A DNA stretch of 64,000 nt from Symsagittifera roscoffensis (Eukaryota > Xenacoelomorpha > Acoela > Convolutidae), in contig NW_026970697.1 of assembly GCF_963678635.1 (NCBI RefSeq), positions 62,001 to 126,000 on the forward strand, read 5' to 3'. The translations under genes and the position numbers were made by a program. The notes below the pieces were generated by a model. It worked only from the letters and a program-made list of their open reading frames with translations, made no database searches and was not told the DNA's origin. This document shows positions 56,847 through 64,000 of the stretch, piece after piece (positions within the stretch are counted from its first letter, which is position 1; each line of letters starts with the position of its first letter).

Positions 56847-59800
56847 AGATTACTACGCTTGGGATACCACCAGGTCTGCAGCAAGCAGTGGCAAGGAAAC
56901 TCGTCATGCGTCAACATGATGCTCCTCCAATTACGTTTTCCCGAAGCTTCCAGTAAATGTTTCACTTCCATCATCACTCGGTGGACTTCATCATTCTCGT
57001 CTACTGCATTGTAATCTGTGACAGTTGATCCTCTCTGTTTCTGTCTCTCGAAGTCACTGAAGTTCCCGCTCACATATCCCAGGAACTTCTTTCCTAGTAT
57101 TGACTCCAATTCTTCTTTGGTTCTCTCTGGAACTGCTGAGAACATCTTACATAGTAACTCGTAAGACTTCTCGGACATTCTCGCCAGTCTCACACACTTC
57201 GGCACTGAGAAGGCTTGATCCACAATCGTTCTTGTACTCTTCACGTCCACAGCTACGAAATGTACAGGGTATCTGCTCTTGCACATTGGAGCCAACGTTG
57301 AACCCACCAAATATCGTGCTCCTGATGGTCTACAATAAGTCTCGCTGTGTCTTATGTTCATTTCCGTCTCGATTGCTTCCCTCCATTTTCCTATGTATTT
57401 CTGCTCAGTCTGCAGAACTCCTGGGAATACTTCTACGCTGATGGCTGTGACCATCATATGTTTCTGTTCTAGATTCAATAGTGACTCTAAAAAACCAAAC
57501 ATGCTGTAGAATCCTAGTGCAGTCACTAGATTCACATCGGTTCCTCCATGGCAATCTGCTATCAGTACCGTTTTTGTTCTTGCTTTCATCACTACGTTTC
57601 CAAACAATACCGTCAATTGCTTGTGTTGTTTCTCCAGGGTCTTCACACAGTCCAGACCTCCACAAACGTGACCCTCCAGTCCACAGACTTCCGCCAGACA
57701 GCTACCAGGTTTGACCCAGTCTTCTGGTCCCCAGCCAGGCAACTCCACTTTATCTTCTCCGTTGCTCTTAGAGGCCGTTATCATCACATTATATATGATG
57801 TTGAGGTCACGCAGGTTACAGTCTGCATTCAGTCCCCTCTGTACGTCTTGTGTCGCCCGTAATATCGAGTCAGCGTTGGGACTAGGACACCATGATGGCC
57901 TCATCAATTCCCACACTGACATCAAGCCCGTTCTCAGTAATTCATCTGAGAATCCGAACCAAAACTCCACTTTTTTGTCGGATTTTGGTACTGACGGTGC
58001 AGTCACCTCTTCTTCCAAGACCAGTCCCAATTTGGCCTGTGTATTGTTAACGCTCTTAATCGTTACAATTCTGGACGTCCATAATCTTAGCAACACCGCC
58101 TGCTCATAATCGAAGAAGCAATCGCGTATGTCTTCACTCAGGAAAGGATTGTACGCGATCCCTATGATCCCGGATACATAGCCATATGATTTCTTCTTGA
58201 TCGGTCCACAGTATTCACTGGATTTCGGCAAAGCTCCCATAGATTCTTTAGTGAGTCTCAGCTCCTTGTTTGAGAATCTCCTGATTTCGTCTATCTTTTT
58301 CATGGGTTCCAATTCCTCAGGTTCTTCCATGTTCACCCTCATCGGTTTACTTTGCTGCATATCCAGCAGTGCTAGCAAGAATAAGGCTTTCGTTCGCTCA
58401 TTGCCTTCCCTCAACATTTGAACACAAGTGTTTAATGCAGGTACTAAAATCTGCTCTATCAGGAATCGAATGAAACAGAGAGCGTCTCTCCGCTTCGCAC
58501 ACGCTACTGCTGCTCCCTCCTGGACTATCAGATCCCTCAGATTCGTCATAAGGAAAACCTTCTCTTCTTTCGACCTCTTCCTTTCTTCTGAATCATACTC
58601 TTCGCGAGTCAGTCCTATCATGCACCAGGCGAACCTGAGTTGTAACTTTGTTCTTACGTAAGGCACTGCCACGAGAGCATGTATTCTTGGCGTAGTCCTC
58701 ATTTCTTCTTCGAAATACCTTAATACTACTGCTTTCCATGGAAGGCTCACAAAATGCTCTATCGTTTCTGCCTGTATTTCAGACGACGCCAAAGTCCCGT
58801 ACGCCTTCTGCTTGAGGGTGGTGCCTTGCAACATCGTTTCCAGATAACCTTCCATGGCTTTTTCGTCTTCCAGGGCCAATACGTACCCTCTAGCCGAGTT
58901 TCGGTATTCCAACATCTCCATGTATCCACCGGTGGGTTCATCTATCGACACAGTTTCCGACACTGTTAGCCGGTTATATTCCACTGGTGTTAGTTGTCCT
59001 GCGACACTTCCCTTTCCATGATTCATGGTGGTTGGCTTGAAGTCTTTCATCTTGCTCTCTCCACATTGGCTGAGTATTTCCATTTCTAAGGTTGCTCCAG
59101 TCAGAGTGCGGTCACTCCTTTTGGATTTGTAGCCTGTTGACTTTGTCCCCGCCATGAGAATGGGTGGCACCATCGTTATATCATTCAACATCTTATCCGT
59201 GCCAGACAATTGATAATCGCCTTGTCCCAAATCCATGACCTCTTCGACTCGTTTCCTTTTCGCTGAATTGACAGCTTTCATCGATATCTCCGTATCCACT
59301 TTCGTCTTTCCAACTATCCTCGGCATCACTCTGCTGCCTAACTTCATTTTCATTGCATTGATTTTATCAATCACCAATTTTGATAGCATCGTCCCTCTCC
59401 TGGTTCTTGACAGATACACCACCTCTCCTTCATCGTCCTGCGGTGTCATCTTGATGGGAGAATTCGCTTCATTTTCATCAGTGGCTGAGTCGATCAACAA
59501 CTCACTCAGTCTCCCTTCACACTCATCAAGCTTGTCAAGTACTTCTCTCATCAAGGGTTGGTTGAGACCCGTTTTCAGAATAGACTGGGTCCCATAGCTT
59601 TGAACCACGGTCCAGACTTCTTCCATAAACGCCACTCTGTCCAGTTTGCATCCCGTCCTACTCTCGTGGTCGCGGTGATGTACTTCCCATTCTTCTTCGG
59701 GCAGCGTTCCCAAGAAAGGTACTCTGGCTGAGGCCTCTATTCTTCTCCTCCTAGGTGATTCCATGAGGGTTCTCTGGTCGTTATTTCTTGAATTGCCAGG

Positions 59801-60949
59801 AGAGCTGCTCTCCGGCAAATTCCGTTTCATTTCCATAAAGGCTGACGGAGGCTCCAGTGTCGAGATGCCTTCATCCGCTGGCTCAGTCGTTTCCAACGTA
59901 TCTGCATTATTCTCAAGATCACTGAAGATATTGAAATCCAGGCTGGATGTTCCTCCTGTCGATGCCCTGTCGTCTTCCCCACCAGCTTGATCTTGTTGCA
60001 TGGGTTCCTCGGTTTGACGGCTTCCACCCTGCCCGTCATCTCCTTCTGACTTATCCTTGTTCGAGCTCGATGGTCCTTGTTCGTCATTGTCGGCTTCTTC
60101 CTGGAATCTCGGTATGAGCAATGTACCGGCCGATTTATCTTCCTCTTCTCCATGGACCACTTTGATTTCTTCGCAGCCGAAGGGTGCTAGGAAGGTTCTC
60201 GTCTGCAGTATTCCTCCCACTTTCATCTCCTGTTTTACACTAGTCAGGATTAATGAGGCTTCAGGCAATTCGGTCCTGCCTCTCATCCTCATCGGAGCTA
60301 AACCTAACCCCTTCCATTCCTCATCAAATCTTCCAGGCTTGGGAGTCGCGGCGTTGCTTATTCGCCTTCTCGTCGCTTGATCTGTGTATGCAAATCGTGT
60401 GTACTGTAACATGGCGGCATTTCTCCCCACAAAGTATGGATCCATCGTCCCCACGAAATTCCCTACTCTCCTTTCATTGGTTTCGAATGCTCTCAATCTA
60501 GGAGTTTGTACCACGGAGACTGCTGCGAGCAACATCCTTCTTATCAGAGGGAATTCAGGGATTGCCTCCGGCAGCTTCTTGTAATCGCCCCAGTCCTTCG
60601 TCTCTTCTCTCACTTTGTGATATGCTGCAGTGAGACGAGGCACTCTGGTTATTTCACCATTCGTCTTATCATAGGGTCTCAGATTCCAAAGCTTTGGAAA
60701 CACCTCGATGTGTCCTCTTTCTACTTCTCCCATGCGATCACGGAAGTGATCGTCAAAATTGATGACTGTCATCTCTGGCTCCGATATTTTCGCAAATAAC
60801 AGATCTTCACTCATGAGCTCCCGCAATGTGTGCTGCTCACACCAGTTCAGTGTACTACCGTCCACTGCCGATATGAGGTTCAGGTGCAGCACCGACCTCC
60901 TATATGCTTCCACTTTAACGTCAGGGAACGCAAATGTGACTGCTGGTCC
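56834..60949 (-). CDS. Giant ORF3 (1359 residues from GTG 60913), unknown function
   Basis: Uninterrupted frame between TAG at 60950-60952 and TAG at 56834-56836; the first in-frame candidate start is GTG at 60911-60913, but the frame is the same as ORF2. Visible features: a globular N-terminal ~250 residues; an acidic, Ser/Gln/Gly-rich linker about 255-345; basic clusters SPRRRRIEAS (about 386) and SAKRKRVEE (about 550) that could be nuclear signals; a helical middle; and a C-terminal globular part with CGLEGHVCGGLDC and VLIADCHGGTDVNLVTALGF (about 1115), loosely like a nucleotide or SAM-binding loop. No RT, integrase or polymerase motif. No homology to a characterised family that I can name. 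Confidence 0.7.
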   Translation of the reverse strand, partial: GPAVTFAFPDVKVEAYRRSVLHLNLISAVDGSTLNWCEQHTLRELMSEDLLFAKISEPEMTVINFDDHFRDRMGEVERGHIEVFPKLWNLRPYDKTNGEITRVPRLTAAYHKVREETKDWGDYKKLPEAIPEFPLIRRMLLAAVSVVQTPRLRAFETNERRVGNFVGTMDPYFVGRNAAMLQYTRFAYTDQATRRRISNAATPKPGRFDEEWKGLGLAPMRMRGRTELPEASLILTSVKQEMKVGGILQTRTFLAPFGCEEIKVVHGEEEDKSAGTLLIPRFQEEADNDEQGPSSSNKDKSEGDDGQGGSRQTEEPMQQDQAGGEDDRASTGGTSSLDFNIFSDLENNADTLETTEPADEGISTLEPPSAFMEMKRNLPESSSPGNSRNNDQRTLMESPRRRRIEASARVPFLGTLPEEEWEVHHRDHESRTGCKLDRVAFMEEVWTVVQSYGTQSILKTGLNQPLMREVLDKLDECEGRLSELLIDSATDENEANSPIKMTPQDDEGEVVYLSRTRRGTMLSKLVIDKINAMKMKLGSRVMPRIVGKTKVDTEISMKAVNSAKRKRVEEVMDLGQGDYQLSGTDKMLNDITMVPPILMAGTKSTGYKSKRSDRTLTGATLEMEILSQCGESKMKDFKPTTMNHGKGSVAGQLTPVEYNRLTVSETVSIDEPTGGYMEMLEYRNSARGYVLALEDEKAMEGYLETMLQGTTLKQKAYGTLASSEIQAETIEHFVSLPWKAVVLRYFEEEMRTTPRIHALVAVPYVRTKLQLRFAWCMIGLTREEYDSEERKRSKEEKVFLMTNLRDLIVQEGAAVACAKRRDALCFIRFLIEQILVPALNTCVQMLREGNERTKALFLLALLDMQQSKPMRVNMEEPEELEPMKKIDEIRRFSNKELRLTKESMGALPKSSEYCGPIKKKSYGYVSGIIGIAYNPFLSEDIRDCFFDYEQAVLLRLWTSRIVTIKSVNNTQAKLGLVLEEEVTAPSVPKSDKKVEFWFGFSDELLRTGLMSVWELMRPSWCPSPNADSILRATQDVQRGLNADCNLRDLNIIYNVMITASKSNGEDKVELPGWGPEDWVKPGSCLAEVCGLEGHVCGGLDCVKTLEKQHKQLTVLFGNVVMKARTKTVLIADCHGGTDVNLVTALGFYSMFGFLESLLNLEQKHMMVTAISVEVFPGVLQTEQKYIGKWREAIETEMNIRHSETYCRPSGARYLVGSTLAPMCKSRYPVHFVAVDVKSTRTIVDQAFSVPKCVRLARMSEKSYELLCKMFSAVPERTKEELESILGKKFLGYVSGNFSDFERQKQRGSTVTDYNAVDENDEVHRVMMEVKHLLEASGKRNWRSIMLTHDEFPCHCLLQTWWYPKRSNLMLI

Positions 60950-62455
60950 CTAGATCACTGTCACGAACTCCGTGACTCCTCTGATCAGCACCAAGGGATC
61001 GGTTCTCATAGCCAAGCTCAGATCAGTTAACAGCGGCATGCCTCCAACATGTCGTCTAACATCTTCCTCTCTTTCAATCGTCTCGTCTTCTCCCGTTCCA
61101 AAGCGATTTTGTTGTAAGAGATACTGGATAAGAGTGTGTCTCAGGTCTCTTATCTTATCCCACGAGTCCGTGGATTTCTTCATATCCAAGTTCCTCACTC
61201 TCTCTTTCATCTGCTCTGGACAACGTGCCAGTTTCATTAGTCCTCCCAAGTTTCCGTGGGTAATTGCAATCAATGTCAGAAGTCCGTCTAGCCGCAGGTT
61301 CTGGATTCCATCGGTGAGCAGTATCTTCGGTCCTTTCACGAAACTCCCTGCTCCAAATGTCACGAACAAGGCTACTAGTTCCACTATCGATACTTCCACT
61401 ACTGCTTGGAGGAATTCTTTTATCAAGTAGTGCGAGACTTTCGGGTAAACTTTTGCCAAGAAGGACGCGGTCCATCCGGCTCCCAACCCTTCTAGCATGA
61501 TGTCTGTCCTTTCAAAGCCCTCCTGTCCTTTCACTTCCTGGGTCCAGAAGGTTTCCAGAGTAATCTGACACATTCTGTTTACAAACTCAGCGGTCTTTTC
61601 TCCGGCATTTTCCGCCAGGTTCACCTCCTTCAACAAGTAGGCATGTATCTTTGTGATCATCACGGGGCCTTGCTCAAAAGCATCTGCACCCAATGCCGCT
61701 ACTCTAGGGTTCAGGTGTAGCCACTGGTTGGCTTCCGGCTTGGTTCTCAGAACCATCGCCTCCAGGTGAGCTCTCGTCTCCAGTGAATTTTTCCTTCTTG
61801 TGTCTTCACCTGCCACTTCCATTGCTCGGAACCACAAGTCGTTGGACATTGCCGCGATCACTCGATGGTCGTCGTCTATTCCCGGCTTCAGTTTGAGTTG
61901 CCGACTGAAATTGGACAGTTCCAACCCCAGCACCTCGTCCAATACTAACATGTGTAGCGAATGGTCCTTGAATCCTCTCATCGCGTTTGAGATATCTGAC
62001 CATACTGCAGACAGTTCAGCCTTAAGTGGCCTCAGGTTCTCCATCTCTATCATGCGATTCGGGGCTGATATGATCACATCATATTTTCCTTCCGAAAGTA
62101 AGGCCACAATCGCATACACAAATTTCAGTCCATCCGGGAGACGTGCATACCCCGGAGACAACGCGAATACTACTCTTAGTGTCACTTTATTGAATGACCC
62201 CTTTTTCGTCGCGTCCACCACTTCACCCATCGACTCAAGGATATCTTTTATCGCTGGCCATACAGCGTTCTCTGCTGTTGTAGGATCTCTGAGTCTGCTC
62301 AGAAAACCTCTACTCTGTAGATGGTCATTGATGCCAGCAAACACAATCGTAATTGGGTTCATGTCCGTCTGCCTTTGTACCCCTATAGCCAAAGATACTG
62401 ATTGCAGTAGGTCCAGGTCGACCGCTGCCAACATTATGACGTCCGGCCAAAACAA
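60950..62455 (-). CDS. ORF2, 501 codons, SGNH-hydrolase-like motifs
   Basis: Starts FWPDVIMLAAVDLDLLQSVS. It then has TIVFAGINDHLQSRGFL with a G-x-N-D (block III-like), VVFALSPGYARLPDGLKFVY, KYDVIISAPNRMIEMENLRP, and GIDDDHRVIAAMSNDLWFR with D-x-x-H (block V-like). This order is that of an SGNH/GDSL esterase fold whose block I would be upstream (IMVLANSEL in ORF1b, with Ser). The second half (about 230-501) is helical and unassigned. It ends at TAG 60950-60952; after it the same frame continues into ORF3. Confidence 0.6.
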   Translation of the reverse strand: MFWPDVIMLAAVDLDLLQSVSLAIGVQRQTDMNPITIVFAGINDHLQSRGFLSRLRDPTTAENAVWPAIKDILESMGEVVDATKKGSFNKVTLRVVFALSPGYARLPDGLKFVYAIVALLSEGKYDVIISAPNRMIEMENLRPLKAELSAVWSDISNAMRGFKDHSLHMLVLDEVLGLELSNFSRQLKLKPGIDDDHRVIAAMSNDLWFRAMEVAGEDTRRKNSLETRAHLEAMVLRTKPEANQWLHLNPRVAALGADAFEQGPVMITKIHAYLLKEVNLAENAGEKTAEFVNRMCQITLETFWTQEVKGQEGFERTDIMLEGLGAGWTASFLAKVYPKVSHYLIKEFLQAVVEVSIVELVALFVTFGAGSFVKGPKILLTDGIQNLRLDGLLTLIAITHGNLGGLMKLARCPEQMKERVRNLDMKKSTDSWDKIRDLRHTLIQYLLQQNRFGTGEDETIEREEDVRRHVGGMPLLTDLSLAMRTDPLVLIRGVTEFVTVI

Positions 62456-63175
62456 AGACGTCCGGCCAACTCTGAATTCGCTAGTACCATAATCTTGGCC
62501 TTCCTCATCTCTGCTTTGTCATAGGCGGCGAAGATGGTCTCATCTTTCTTTATCGCTGTCAATCCGCCATATCTCTGGGCATCACCATCTTGGTTCACTA
62601 GTTTTGGGTACACTCTGTCCTTCACATGACCAGACGGTGTCGTCAGCTGCCTGAATATCTTCACGTGTTGTCCAATCGGCGCTCTCGTCGTCAGGAATCT
62701 TCCTGGTCTCTCTTCACGATTCCCCTCATCATGATTCAGTCTCACATCTTGCAACGGTCTCGCATTCACTGGTCCCATCGTGTTGTTAGAGGGCAGTCCC
62801 TCCAAGTCAGCAAATCTCAAGGCCGTTGTGGAGCTGAAATTTATGCTAGCGGCTATCAACCAGTCTAGGCCGGTTATCGAGTACAATCTGTTGACGGATA
62901 GCGTCGCTCCATTCAGCATCCTCCTTGCATCTTCGATGAATCTTACTCTATGGAGATCCAGCTTCATTAGTTCGTCTTTGTATATATGCCAGGGAGACGG
63001 TACGGGTCTTGACCACATCAATGAGCCTCTGCTCGCTCTCTCCTCTCGACTGGTACTTGTCGTCTCCGATCTGGTGTCCGATCTAGATGTGCCTGCTGTC
63101 TCTTCGATTGGGTTGACAGGTCCTATTCTTCTCCTAGGATGAATGGTCCTCCTCATCGGTGCCTCCTCGATATAA
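62434..63175 (-). CDS. ORF1b, linker ORF, possible block I of second SGNH domain
   Basis: 240 codons from ATG 63154-63156 (frame open slightly upstream, reading YIEEAP). A low-complexity Arg/Ser/Thr start (TSRSDTRSETTSTSREERAS) precedes a globular part: FIEDARRMLNGATLSVNRLY, GLDWLIAASINFSSTTALRF, FRQLTTPSGHVKDRVYPKLV, then AEMRKAKIMVLANSELAG. It overlaps ORF2 by 22 nt in another frame at a short direct duplication. Probably one protein with ORF2 in intact family members. Confidence 0.55.
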
Positions 63176-64000
63176 TTGGGCTATCGTCGCGCCTCCAAAG
63201 GCCATCACCGTGGTGACCCACGAGGTCCTCAAATTCGACAGCACTCTGACCAAGCTGTCTCCCAGTATCAGATGAGATGTCCCGAGTGGTGGTTGCTGCA
63301 GGTTTACAGCCGGGCTCCAGGTAGCTCGATTGAAGCAGGCCCTCGGATCTGTCTCCGGAACTCCCGTGAAATTATATTTCAATTGATTATTCTTTTGCAC
63401 GTCTATTATGCGAGACACTTTCTTCGCTGGCATCTTCCGTACTCTTTGCTCTGGGGTTCTCGAGCTCCCCATTAGTGGTGTCACGTTACTTATCCCCTGT
63501 CTGATCACGGTCTGGGAGAGTTGTACTCTGCCCGTGTCGTCAATGGTTCCATAGGGTGCAGCCACCCCAGAACCTGGCGCATTCTTGTTAGCGACCAGTC
63601 GTCCAGCTGTCTCTATCAGCTTCCTCTCTGTCTGTTCTACGACGGGATCACCCAAGGTGTCGCTAGGATCCGGGATTGTTACTCGATTTTTCTCTGCTGG
63701 GAGCCGTGTCTCCGTTGTTTGACTCATTTCTCGAGGCGTCAAGAGCTCCATCGGGGACTGCCCACGAGGAATATCCCTTGCAGGTATCACTTTCTCCACG
63801 GCCGTTGTCAACGCCACCTGCTCCGATCGCTCTTTGTATTCCTGCCTTAAGCGCTCAATCTCTTGACCCTGCTTTTTGTTGCAGTCTTCAAACAACTTTC
63901 TCCACGTGTCCCGATCTTCCTCCATCTGGAGCATGCTTTTGGTCATCTCGTCCAGCTCCTTCTTCATACTTCTCAGCTGATCGTTCATCTCGTCCAGATC
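63134..64000 (-). CDS. ORF1a, coiled coil plus truncated SGNH domain (5' end outside window)
   Basis: 284 codons are visible from 63988; the start lies beyond the window or is the ATG at 63986-63988. N-terminal coiled coil (SMKKELDEMTKSMLQMEEDR, QEIERLRQEYKERSEQVALT), a Pro/Thr-rich linker, a basic patch QRVRKMPAKKVSRI, then block I of an SGNH hydrolase: HLILGDSLVRVLSNLRTSWV and FGGATIAQLYR. After that the frame leaves the domain (GGTDEEDHSS) at an apparent deletion, so blocks III and V of this first SGNH domain are missing. Confidence 0.6.
   Translation of the reverse strand, partial: DLDEMNDQLRSMKKELDEMTKSMLQMEEDRDTWRKLFEDCNKKQGQEIERLRQEYKERSEQVALTTAVEKVIPARDIPRGQSPMELLTPREMSQTTETRLPAEKNRVTIPDPSDTLGDPVVEQTERKLIETAGRLVANKNAPGSGVAAPYGTIDDTGRVQLSQTVIRQGISNVTPLMGSSRTPEQRVRKMPAKKVSRIIDVQKNNQLKYNFTGVPETDPRACFNRATWSPAVNLQQPPLGTSHLILGDSLVRVLSNLRTSWVTTVMAFGGATIAQLYRGGTDEEDHSS

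Larger units (their letters stand above)
55325..64000 (-). mobile_element. Candidate LTR-type or otherwise terminal-repeat element carrying SGNH and giant unknown ORFs (runs off window)
   Basis: A compact minus-strand coding block with distinctly higher GC than the rest of the window, followed by R2. Order: coiled coil and SGNH start, linker ORF, SGNH-like ORF, 1359-residue ORF, 207-residue ORF. No reverse transcriptase, integrase, protease or transposase motif is seen in the window, so any such genes would have to lie beyond 64000. The family seems repetitive in Caenorhabditis from memory. Element class and boundaries are inferred, not shown. Confidence 0.4.

Noticed and set aside
59800..60940. 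Plus-strand frames of 70-120 codons over the giant ORF
   Set aside because: They are antisense shadows of a GC-balanced coding sequence with no start context or homology.
56834..62455. ORF2/ORF3 as gag-pol or an RNA virus polymerase
   Set aside because: No YxDD, GDD, GDN, DDE, aspartic protease or zinc-knuckle motif could be found in any frame of the block.

Overview
The window looks like a gene-poor, repeat-rich piece of an animal genome, most likely a Caenorhabditis-type nematode. That assignment rests on three things: the AT-rich sequence, the Polinton/Maverick subfamilies present, and my recollection of the large SGNH-containing ORF family at the right end as a repetitive family in Caenorhabditis proteomes. 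It is not a bacterial or phage sequence. Almost every recognisable coding trace belongs to mobile or virus-like DNA, and I see no ordinary host gene, tRNA or rRNA.

Region by region. 1-1445 is AT-rich with no supported gene. 1446-2001 is one copy (R1) of a ~560-bp LTR-like repeat whose second copy (R2) is at 54759-55324. 1978-8299 is a tandem array of four ~1.58-kb units, each a decayed Polinton major capsid (MCP) gene on the minus strand. 8176-13390 carries the rest of an old Polinton ('P0') on the minus strand: basic core protein, minor capsid, integrase, a small protein, packaging ATPase, two uncharacterised proteins and part of 'gene G'. At 13390 P0 is split by a younger Polinton ('P1'). 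P1's left end was then duplicated together with P0 flank (12564-17002 and 17003-20826), so the best-bounded P1 copy is 17828-33494, 15.7 kb. It has inverted terminal repeats starting AGT. On the minus strand it holds protease, MCP, core protein, minor capsid, integrase, ATPase and other genes; on the plus strand it holds a protein-primed type B DNA polymerase with a recognisable promoter. P0 resumes at 33501 and runs to its own polymerase at 37926-41333, which is cut by the left end of a third Polinton ('P2') at 41334. 41.8-54.3 kb is a mosaic of further fragments: polymerase zinc fingers, integrase and MCP of a second subfamily 'B', a PC4-like ORF and a possible Rep-like fragment.

From about 56 kb base composition shifts to clearly higher GC. 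A minus-strand coding block runs off the right edge: coiled coil plus SGNH start, a linker ORF, a 501-codon ORF with SGNH-like motifs, a 1359-residue ORF and a 207-residue ORF. It ends ~0.8 kb from R2. R2 has a TG end and a short purine run beside it, so the block may be the 3' part of an LTR-type element whose other end lies outside the window. Its class is undetermined.

How the parts relate: a complete Polinton encodes polymerase and integrase for replication and integration, and capsid, protease and packaging ATPase for particle formation. Here every set is broken by stops, frameshifts or deletions, so the region reads as a graveyard of nested elements. The insertion order can be read from it: P0, then P1 inside gene G of P0 and P2 inside the P0 polymerase, then local tandem duplications.
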